Shown here piece after piece: positions 55,792 to 64,000 of a DNA stretch of 64,000 nucleotides. A model generated the notes under the pieces. It saw only the letters and a list, made by a program, of their open reading frames with translations, searched no databases and was not told where the DNA came from. The position numbers and the translations under genes are program-made. Source of the DNA: Drechmeria coniospora (lineage: Eukaryota; Ascomycota; Sordariomycetes; Hypocreales; Ophiocordycipitaceae); contig NC_054389.1 in assembly GCF_001625195.1 (NCBI RefSeq), positions 7,374,520 to 7,438,519 of the forward strand, given 5' to 3'. Every line of letters begins with the position of its first letter. The first letter of the stretch is position 1.

Positions 55792-57373
55792 ATGGCGTCT
55801 GCTCTCTTCTTCCTCGACCTCAAGGGCAAGGTAGCGTCCTCCTCGCCGTCTCGAGTCCCTTCTCCGTGCCGTCGGTGGTCCTGATGCCCTCCGCAGGCCC
55901 TCCTGGCTCGCAACTACAGGGGCGACATCCCCATGTCGGCCGTCGAAAAGTTCCCCATCCTCCTCTCCGAAGCCGAAGAAGAATCATCAGCCGTGCCGCC
56001 GTGCTTTTCCCACGAGGGCATCAACGTTCGTCCGCCCCCCCCCTCCCCCCTCTCCCCCCCCTCCTCCCCCCCTCTCCTCCTCCTCCACTTGCCGACCGCA
56101 TGGATCCCCGACGGGTGACCTGACGATGGACCGGGCAGTATTTGTACATCCGCCACAACAACCTCTACCTCCTCGCCCTCACCAAGCGCAACACAAACGC
56201 CGCCGAGATCCTCCTCTTCCTCCACAAGGTCGTCCAAGTCTTCACCGAGTACTTCAAGGCTCTCGAGGAGGAGTCCATCCGCGACAACTTCGTCATCATC
56301 TACGAGCTTCTCGACGAGATGATGGACTTTGGCTACCCCCAGACCACTGAGACCAAGATCCTCCAGGAGTACATCACCCAAGAGTCCCACAAGCTCGAGA
56401 TCCAGGCCCGACCGCCCATCGCCGTCACCAACGCCGTCTCCTGGCGGTCCGAGGGCATCCGCTACCGCAAGAACGAGGTCTTCCTCGACGTCGTCGAGAG
56501 CCTCAACCTGCTCGTCAGCTCCAACGGCAACGTCCTCCGCAGCGAGATCCTCGGCGCCATCAAGATGAAGTGCTACCTCAGCGGCATGCCCGAGCTGCGC
56601 CTCGGCCTCAACGACAAGGTCATGTTCGAGACGACCGGCCGCACCACCCGCGGCAAGGCCATCGAGATGGAGGACGTCAAGTTCCACCAGTGCGTCCGCC
56701 TTTCGCGCTTCGAAAATGACCGCACAATCTCCTTCATCCCCCCGGACGGCGAGTTCGAGCTCATGTCCTACCGCCTCAACACCCAGGTCAAACCCCTCAT
56801 CTGGGTCGAGTGCGTCGTCGAGTCCCACTCGGGCTCCCGCATCGAGTACACCCTCAAGGCGAGGGCCCAGTTCAAGCGCCGCAGCACCGCCAACAACGTC
56901 GAGATCATCGTCCCCGTCCCCGACGACGCTGACTCCCCCCGCTTCCGCACCAACATCGGCTCCGTCCACTACGCGCCCGAGCAGAGCGCCATTGTTTGGA
57001 AGATCAAGCAGTTTGGCGGCCAGAAGGAGTTCCTCATGCGCGCCGAGCTGGGTCTTCCGAGTGTCAGGGGCGATGACGAGCTTGGTGGCGGCATGACCGG
57101 CGGCTTCGGCGGAAGCATGGGCGGCGTGGGCAACATGGGCAAGGGGGCCAAGCGGCCGATCCAGGTCAAGTTCGAGATTCCCTACTTCACCACGAGCGGC
57201 ATTCAGGTCCGGTACCTCAAGATTACCGAACCAAAGGTACGTCCCCGACTTGCACCCGACTCGCCCTCCCTACCCATCTGACGCCGTCGCAGCTTCAATA
57301 CCCCTCCCTGCCATGGGTCCGCTACATAACACAGTCTGGCGACATCGCCGTGAGGTTGCCAGATGCCGTCTGA
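55792..57373 (+). CDS. APM1: AP-1 clathrin adaptor complex subunit mu
   Basis: Four exons: 55792-55830, 55897-56025, 56139-57236 and 57293-57373, 448 aa. The N-terminal longin-like domain reads MASALFFLDLKGK, ALLARNYRGDIPMSAVEKFP, YLYIRHNNLYLLALTKRNTN, EYFKALEEESIRDNFVIIYE. The mu homology domain starts near residue 165 (AVSWRSEGIRYRKNEVFLDV) and continues through KCYLSGMPELRLGLNDKV, FIPPDGEFELMSYRL, WKIKQFGGQKEFLMRA, VKFEIPYFTTSGIQVRYLKI and the final WVRYITQSGDIAVRLP. The RNY-RGDIP form and overall pattern fit mu1, not mu2 or mu3. It recognises YxxPhi signals in cargo between the trans-Golgi network and endosomes. A Gly-rich loop (GGGMTGGFGGSMGG) is an insert. Exon 1 has only 13 codons. Confidence 0.95.
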
Positions 57374-58094
57374 AGCGTCGACGAGCTGGCCTGGAGATGG
57401 AACATCAATTCGACCGTGGCATTCGTGTCGACCCACCGTCTCCTTCTGCATCGGTCGCAGAAGAAGCTGCGCGAGAAAGCTGCTACTTGTGTGGGTGCCC
57501 TTGGGCCATGACGACGCAATGGCCGTTTACGGGAGCCTATATCGAGAGGGCGCTGGGTCAAGTCAGGACGGGCTGCAAGAGGAGAGTCAGAGAGGCGCCG
57601 CGAGCTCTGGAAACGAGTGCTGTCAATTTAGCAAGGCGTAAAGCCAAGACAAAAACTCCAAACTGTCCCCAAACATTTCGACTTCTCTACGTAAGAAACA
57701 AAAACGATTCATTAGTCGTGATAAGCACCGAATCCATCAAACGCCCCGCAAGTATCATCACCCATCAAGTTGTTAGCATCAGGTGCCCGCTTCGGCACCG
57801 TGCATCGACTGTCAAGGCCATACCATAGGTTCGAGGGCCCATGACCATGAAGCTGCCAAGGGAAAGTGTGCAGTAAAGTTAGAGGTGGCCATGACGCTCC
57901 AGAGCAAGCGATCAAGTCAAACCGGCGCATCGGTGGATTAGACCTGCCAGGACCGGGTGCATGCCAAGGGGCTGCAATCCAGCGAGCTCCGTGAAGCGTG
58001 TCTCGGCTGATCCGTCTTGCGGAGAGCAGAGTGACGGAAGCGGAACTCGACAGCACTCGCACCGGGTGATCGGGTGATCGATCGCTGCGCTCCT
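57374..58094. other. Spacer between convergent genes
   Basis: 720 bp between the AP-1 mu stop and the next gene's stop. No supported gene or repeat. Confidence 0.5.
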
Positions 58095-59227
58095 TCACCG
58101 CACCTTCGACGAGGAGGAGGCTGACGACGGAGTCTCTTTGACGATGACGCCGGTCCATTCGAAGCTGTGGATCCGTTCGGGCGTCGAGATGGAAGGATTT
58201 TCAGGGTCGACAGCCACGGCGATGAGGAAGCCGCAGGGGTGATGATGCTCCGTGAGTGGATCTTTTGCAGGTCAGCAGATTTCTCCCGCCAGAGGTGAGA
58301 AGGAAGAGGATCGGGCATGTGCTTCAAGCGATCGGGTCAAAACGACATGCTATGATGCTCAAGGGATGCCGTACAGAGGGCGGGTGGGTAGTTGCAATAC
58401 CAGTGCCGGTTGTGCCAGAGGCCGTGGTGCCCATCGCGCCCGACAAAGATGTCTTCGACGGCGTCGATATCTTGACTAAAAGCCATCAGGCCGAGGATGA
58501 TGGATATCTCGCCCGAGAGGCCACGAGATGCCTGGGACGTGGATGGTAGACGGTTACTGTAGGGGGTAGGAACCAAGCTTGGGATCCAGCTGGGATGTTT
58601 GCCCGCAACCCGCTTGACCGGCCCATGTCCATGTGGCATGTTGCCGCTCTCCGTCGTTGCAAACGAGATGCCTCTCAGTTCAGGGTTTGGGCTGTGGAAG
58701 AAGTGCAACGCAAATGGACCCTCTACCGGGTTTGTCGTCGTCGGGTCCCCAGGGATCACGACGATGGGCAGGTGCGGGTTGCATGCAAAGACTGCGTGCT
58801 TCTTGTACGGTTCGAGTAGCTGCCCGTACGCAGCTTGGTAAAAATGACCGTCTTCATGCCAGGCTGGGCGATACCACTGGTAGCCACGGGCTATCGTGAC
58901 TTGACCATCTTGATATCGCATCACTTGGCTGACCCTCTCACCCGTATACCCCGTGTGACAGGTTGGCGGGAGAAGGTTCAGCCACTCATCCCTGCGGTAA
59001 TCCTGATCGTTGTGCTGATCGCTAAAATAGGTTACTTCAAGTCTGTTTACCACAAACAGGAAGCTGACCGGGCGCATGTGGCTGCTGCTTGTCGAGGTAG
59101 ACGGCTTGGATTTGCTGGGCCGGTGCTTCTCGGGCTTCCTGGGGGACCTGGCGGCCTGCTCGGTCCCGTCAACTCTCGCAAGCATCGGTCTCTCGCAACC
59201 ACTTACATATTGATCCACCATATACAT
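58095..59227 (-). CDS. Unrecognised protein, two or more exons
   Basis: Main exon 59227-58375, then a 113-nt intron (GTACGG ... GCTGACCTGCAAAAG), then exon 58261-58095 in another frame. The last exon reads PLTEHHHPCGFLIAVAVDPE, NPSISTPERIHSFEWTGVIV and KETPSSASSSSKVR, clearly protein-like, which supports the splice. The main exon includes WYRPAWHEDGHFYQAAYGQL, FACNPHLPIVVIPGDPTTTN, EGPFALHFFHSPNPELRGIS and DIDAVEDIFVGRDGHHGLW. No signal peptide or membrane span. The N-terminal part is uncertain: a GTAAGT...CAG intron of about 53 nt (near 59206-59154) would follow MYMVDQY, and other in-frame introns are possible. I do not recognise the family. The AAG acceptor is common enough in fungi but should be checked with RNA. 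Confidence 0.55.
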
Positions 59228-61414
59228 GTTTTGAACTGCCCACTTCCCTGCGCTCTGTTCGCAGTTGTGAGGTTGCCTGTGAGGTTAGCAGATCGCCAAG
59301 AAGCGCGTTTGTGGTCAGGGCGATACCATCCGACCGCTGCAAGGGAACGCCGGGCTAAATAGCATGCTCCCAGTGCTCACGCGCTCATGCTACCATTGTC
59401 GTGTTGCAGCAGCAAGCAAAGCCCGGAGCATCGCTGCCCAAAGCCGAGTATCGACCAAGATCGGCCAGGTTAGGCCGTTATGCCGTGCACCGGAGCCAAC
59501 TGGACGGAGCAACCAGTCCAGCTCGTGAAGGGTCAAGGGTCCATTTGCCGTCAGCCAAGGATGTAGCTGACGGCCCCCAGATGGCCCCCAGGTTTCGGGA
59601 TCGGATAGCAGAGATTCTGGCGTCGGCATACCCGTCTGAAGCAGGTCTCGTGCGCGATGTGTACAGTCCCTCGCTACCCATGACGGACGGTTGCCATCAG
59701 CCACATATGCTGACCGTGTTTCATCCAACCTCGACATCGCCATGTCGTCGCTTGAAAGTCCACATTTCACGTCGGATAGCCTGCGAGGCTCGTTGCGCTT
59801 GTCCATGATGGCATCGCCACGTGGTTCCCGGCATGCGTTTCTCCTCCCCACCGCTCCGCCTCATCGAATTATATCGCTGCTGTTTGGACGGTCCGTTCCG
59901 TCGGACGGGTATGTACCAGTAGTCACGTTTTGATCTCATCGGCCAGCCCTGCAGGTCGACGAACTTTTCGGTGGCAGCCGGCTATCCAGTTGGGCAGTGG
60001 GGAGGGCTTGGGCGTTCCATCAACCATCGGCATGGCCTTGACCGTATAAGCCTGTCGGCCGTCCTCGTGGACCAATCGATGCCGGCCCGAACATGAAGCG
60101 ATTGCGCTGACAGGGGCTGCCCCAGAAATCTCCACGAATTACTATCCCGCCAGGTTGGGAACTCGTCAACAAGTTGAACAGATTATTCCCTCACCGGGAC
60201 CAGCTGATTCAATGGAGACGCGTTGCATGATTCTTCTCGAAGTGTTGGCCATTCTTGGAAACGGCGCCGAGAGAATAGGGTGAGAATGGGGCCATCAAAT
60301 CGAGAAATGCAACATCCTGGAGGCCCAGCCGTTGGCTTGCCGGTCGTTCGTTGACTAGCTCAGTTCGCACATCGATGGCCGCCACAGACTCTCGTCTCAG
60401 CCCTCGTCTCACGGTCTGGACATCCAACGGTCCGGTTTTCTGGGAGAATGAATCAACCTTTGCGGAAGACTGGGAAGGGCAGCCCCAAAATACCCATCTG
60501 CAAATATTGCCGTGAAATCGTAACGCGGATCCATTAGACAGTAGACCCTCAGGGTATGTGCAGACTGTTGGTTTGCATCCCGAGCTTGTCCACGTGAAGA
60601 ATCCCAGGGGTCGGATATGGTTCCATCCAGGCACAGAATTTCTGCCAAGTCCATAAGTCCATCCCATGAATATTCTTCCGTTATTTACATCTAGTACTTT
60701 TCATCTTGTAGCAGTTGAGGCACACCCGAGGTGCCCCTTGCATCGTTGCACCATTCGACTGGTGTACAGGTCGTTTGTCTGCGTTGCACCACATCCTTTC
60801 ACGGTCAAGATGGCAGGTAACAAAACGCATCACAAGCAGCTTTTCTCTGTTCTTTGAGCATGCTTGATTTCCCAAAGATGACCTTCCGGGAATCGCAGGT
60901 ATGGATGACACCAAATTCCGCAAATGGTAAATGCGACGGTGCGAAACACCACGTCCCGAGACGCATCGGGATTGTTCTGACGAGTCAGCTCGACGAGGCT
61001 GCTTATTTCCGTTACGAATACCTGTCTTTCTGCTCGACGACTGCCTCAACCGCGGCAAGGTTGCGCGTGTCACCATTGACATTCATCAGCTTGACGAACC
61101 AAGGGTAGAAGCGTACCCACGTGTCTGCGCAAGGAAGCGTTGAATGTACATCAAGACGTGACGGGAAGAGTCTAGACTCTGGCCTCCGTAGATCGTTCAA
61201 GCATCTTTCGAGCACAAGAGGCGGTCAGCCGTTGCGTGGTCGTCCCGGACGTTCGGTGAAACCGGTCGCTGGAGCGGCCAACGTTGGAGCTGCAGGCTTG
61301 GTACGCCAGAAGGGTGTCATTGTTCGGCTTGACATCCATCATCTCTGGGCGTCTGCGGTTGGTCCAGCGTTGGGCTTACAGAGTACTACATTTCCCCTGC
61401 TCTATATCTCAACA
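59228..61414. other. 2.2 kb spacer without supported genes
   Basis: Less GC-rich than the gene blocks. Frames on the minus strand at 59851-59390 and 60667-60209 are open for about 150 codons but show no domain and no codon pattern that convinces me. No motif island. It could hold a decayed gene. Confidence 0.4.
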
Positions 61415-62957
61415 TCAAGCATCTCTCCTCGCCCTCTTCTGTGGGCTGGAGCCGTCAGTAGGCAAATCCTCCGCCAAACCACACAAAAATTCCTTTGCTT
61501 CGTTCAAGAGCCGCTTTTCTCCAAGTCGGACAAGTACTGCTGCGTTACGCCGAGCGCATGGGCCATTCTGCAGAAGGAGCCGCTCGTCCTCTGCCGAGGT
61601 GGTCGAGTACCACGACTCAATCGTCAGAATCGTCTTGAGCATGATGGCCTGCAGTGCCTCGTCTCGCTTTCGCTTGTCGGGAAGAAGACTTTCGTCCATC
61701 TTCTGCAGGGATTTGAGGACCAGCTTGAGCTGCTCTTGTAGGTCGGCAGGCATTTCCTCAATGGCGGCCGGTCCGACAAAAGTTCCCTCCGAATTCGGCT
61801 CGGCCGACCCTCGCTCCAAGACAAAGGAGTCTTCCAGCTCCTCATCATCGATGCGCTCCAGCTACTGCAGTTAGCGGTCGGTCATGAAAAGACGCCTGGA
61901 CAGACTCACCGCCTGCTCCAGGGTCTGTTGAGGAATTCCCAAGTGGTCGACCAGGGTGCTCAGAACGGTGAGCCAGGGAATCTCGACGACGTCATGCCGA
62001 GAGTGCTTCTCCGTCACGTATCCGTAGCGCCGAAGCAGTTCGGAATTTGGGTGAGGCCCATAGTAGTTCATGATCTCCTCGCCAGCATGAATTCGTCTGA
62101 GAGTAGTTACGGTGAGACTGTCATCGCCGTGGTTGACGTGGACCTGCCATCGTTAGCGAAATCCCTACGTTGACGGGCACGACGTGTACATTGAACTCGG
62201 CGTCGGCATTCAGAATATCAGCCATGGGGACCATTCCTATCAGGGACTTTCCCTCTCGGTCTTCCACCCACTCGTCCCCATTCTCCTCTTCCGCCTCGTC
62301 GTTTTCCAGATCAAAGGCATAGGCCATGATGGTGCTTCCGACCATGTGGGCCATCTGGAAGAACTGCTCATCGCTGTAGTCATTGCTCGACGGAAAGATG
62401 TCGGGCCTCTGTCGGAAGGCAGGGAGCAGCTTGGTCCGGAACATGTGCTCCGCCTCGGCCTTGCCAATCTTGGATCTCATGGCACTGGCTTGGAGCTCCG
62501 AGAGCTCGTCATCGGACCAGAACATGGGCGTGTCAAAGGTTTCGGGTAGAACGCCAAAGTAAGGCCTCCAGGCTGATGAATCGCCATTCAAATGCTCGTG
62601 GATCAGAACCATGATGAGACCACTCCAGGAGTCGAGCGGCTGCTCATCGTCACCATCGCCTTGGCTCTCGAACAGGCTCGGGAGGAGCTCACGTAGCCTG
62701 GAGCTATCGACGCTGATGATGGCACGACGCGGGATGGTGAATAGGGTGGTCTCGGCTGGGATATTCCGAGTGGCAACTGGTATACGTCAGTCCGAGTCCC
62801 CCCTCCTTGGCCTCGGATCCCAGGGTTTCGTACTTATTCCTCGACCAGCATTGCGGGCACGTAGGTCTACAATCTCAATAGCATCGGAAAAGAAGGCGCC
62901 GGGGAGAGATTTGAACCAGCGGAGAAAGTTGTCGGTCCTCTCTTGGAAGCTCGCCAT
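61415..62957 (-). CDS. RKM4: SET-domain ribosomal lysine N-methyltransferase, Rkm4-like
   Basis: Four exons: 62957-62834, 62776-62190, 62143-61910 and 61861-61415, 463 aa (yeast Rkm4 has 494). The split SET domain starts with SLPGAFFSDAIEIVDLRARN, AGRGIIATRNIPAETTLFTI. After the insert comes LIGMVPMADILNADAEFN joined to VHVNHGDDSLTV, and the cofactor/active-site block GEEIMNYYGPHPNSELLRRY. The C-terminal Rubisco-methyltransferase-like substrate-binding domain includes HDVVEIPWLTVLSTLVDHLG and PADLQEQLKLVLKSLQKMDE. Rkm4 methylates a lysine of ribosomal protein L42 in yeast. Introns 2 and 3 are only 46 and 48 nt. If intron 2 is kept, the frame stops soon after VHVVPVNVG, so splicing is certain. 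The fourth exon begins at a TAG acceptor, because the CAG four bases earlier would put a stop codon in frame. Confidence 0.9.
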
Positions 62958-63686
62958 GGTCCTGCTGAGCGACGCAAAGTTTGCGTTTCGTCGTGGCGGC
63001 CGGGGCGACGGATGGTCAGTCTGTCGTCGAGTTACTAGAGCACTTCAGGTCAAGTCGGCAGCCAGGCCGTTTGAGTTTGGAGGACAGTGAATTTTTTTTA
63101 CGGCCGCCGGTGATATTGAGGCGATATTGAGACTAATGGCAGGCTTTCATGACATGGGCGAGGAGTGCAAAAATTGCACAGTGCGATTAACGAATGTAGC
63201 ACAATTACCGCACACGCCATGATAACACTCTGGTATTAAACCACTCATGCACGTGAACAACACACACCTTTGTGCAATAAAGAAGTCGGGAACGGCGACG
63301 GGATATGCTCCGTCATTTTTTCCTACAATTTTCCGAAAGCTGTGTCGGTTTTGAAAGCAGCTTCCAGCACGAGATGGTAAGACAATGGGGATGAAAGTAC
63401 AGTAAGCGGCGGATGATTGTACGTACTGTACTGTACTGTACTGTACATGTATGTATGTACTTTGGTATGTCACTTCATGCGGAGGACTTTGATCATTCTT
63501 GGTATTTAATATCCATTTTCTTGGCAGCATCAGAGCCAATAACATGGCCAGGGCTGACCCGAACATCATGGTGGCCCATTCACATTCAAATCAAATGCAA
63601 CGAGCATCAATTCTTCTCTTTGGCAATGGTTGGGGGCTGTTGCCGGTTCCGTGGCTGTTCTATCTTTTTGCCCATTGTCGTTGCTT
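62958..63686. other. Upstream region of RKM4 and 3' flank of the edge gene
   Basis: About 730 bp. A GTACT microsatellite lies at 63418-63460. AT-rich in the centre. No gene supported. Confidence 0.5.
63418..63460. repeat. GTACT microsatellite with GTAT run
   Basis: TGTACGTACTGTACTGTACT followed by GTACTGTACATGTATGTATG. Same base words as the large islands. Confidence 0.85.
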
Positions 63687-63713
63687 TTATTGCCCATTGT
63701 CGTTGCTTTTCTT
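63670..63713. repeat. 22-bp direct tandem duplication at a gene end
   Basis: GCCCATTGTCGTTGCTTTTW then TT, twice (63670-63691, 63692-63713). On the minus strand the first-read copy encodes the final KSNDNGQ of the edge gene and its TAA falls at the junction, so the second copy lies just beyond the stop. Confidence 0.85.
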
Positions 63714-64000
63714 GCCCTCCCGCTTCCTCGGCCGCAGCCATTCCTCCATGCCCTCGGGCCAGAAAACCCTGGAGTCTGGTCCGCCCATGCCGATGTCTTC
63801 AGGGTCAACGAACTTGTCTCCGGAATTGCCATCGTGTTCTGGCAGGCCGTCTTCTGTTTTCTGCTTCGTGCTCCTGCCCTTCTTCACAACAGCCTGCCGT
63901 GGCTCGTCGTCGCGCTCATGGGGGATGATGTCGTTGAATCGGTTCCAGCCGGGCAGCTTAAAAGTCCGCATAAGTTCGAATACGGCCTGCTCCTTATCCT
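63687..64000 (-). CDS. 3' end of an unrecognised gene
   Basis: Open from the window edge to TAA at 63687-63689, giving about 103 C-terminal residues: DKEQAVFELMRTFKLPGWNR, FNDIIPHERDDEPRQ, a charged linker, then DPEDIGMGGPDSRVFWPEGM and a basic tail EEWLRPRKREGKKSNDNGQ. The composition is that of a real protein. I do not recognise the family. A nuclear or cytosolic protein is suggested by the basic tail, but this is weak. Confidence 0.6.
   Translation of the reverse strand, partial: DKEQAVFELMRTFKLPGWNRFNDIIPHERDDEPRQAVVKKGRSTKQKTEDGLPEHDGNSGDKFVDPEDIGMGGPDSRVFWPEGMEEWLRPRKREGKKSNDNGQ

Noticed and set aside
59390..59851. 153-codon minus-strand frame
   Set aside because: Some segments look natural, but no domain, splice support or second evidence. 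Left as part of the spacer.
60209..60667. 152-codon minus-strand frame with an overlapping 81-codon frame
   Set aside because: Two competing frames, neither with a recognisable motif.

Overview
The window is nuclear DNA of a filamentous ascomycete. I infer Pezizomycotina, most likely a Sordariomycete (Hypocreales-like); species not determined. The evidence is the short spliceosomal introns (about 45-190 nt, GT...AG, many with CTAAC/CTGAC branch sites), the GC-rich codons, and a gene set that includes a DIM-2 DNA methyltransferase, a Ppo fatty-acid oxygenase, a GT90 glycosyltransferase and a large filamentous-fungal Mtf1. No tRNA, rRNA, CRISPR array or complete transposon was found.

Layout: 1-476 is the 3' end of a CBM9-like secreted protein (+). 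Then come an aldehyde dehydrogenase (1643-3196, +), a Ppo oxygenase with five exons (8553-4954, -), an AMSH/Sst2-type JAMM deubiquitinase (12171-10395, -), a divergent pair of prefoldin-6 (13885-13340, -) and VPS4 (14592-16036, +), a mitochondrial transcription factor (16739-18634, +), a small secreted protein (19098-20079, +) and a GT90/CAP10-like protein (22643-20543, -). After a 2.6 kb repeat island come SPC34 (26134-26961, +), a Topors-like RING protein (28750-27458, -), SLD2 (29455-30949, +) and DIM-2 (32361-36248, +). A gene-poor stretch of about 8 kb (36249-44539) carries three different minisatellites, a long motif island and a pyrimidine-rich leader. It is followed by LST7/folliculin (44540-46009, +), RPT3 (48549-47082, -), a four-exon small conserved protein (51881-52609, +), AP-1 mu (55792-57373, +), an unrecognised two-exon protein (59227-58095, -), RKM4 (62957-61415, -) and the 3' end of another gene (64000-63687, -).

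The genes are mostly independent housekeeping genes, not a pathway cluster. They cover membrane traffic and ubiquitin (VPS4, AMSH, AP-1 mu, LST7, RPT3, RING), replication and mitosis (SLD2, SPC34), and protein folding and methylation (prefoldin, RKM4). The most unusual features lie between genes. Islands up to several kb are built from variants of GTACGGAGTAC/GTACTCCGTAC and TACTGTACAGTA; I see them in intergenic DNA and not in the coding exons. Other points of interest are a Ppo enzyme without the P450 heme-ligand cysteine, a tandem copy of the SPC34 gene end, a DIM-2 leader intron that ends exactly at the start codon and changes the fate of an upstream ORF, and genes whose short exons only appear when introns are modelled by hand.
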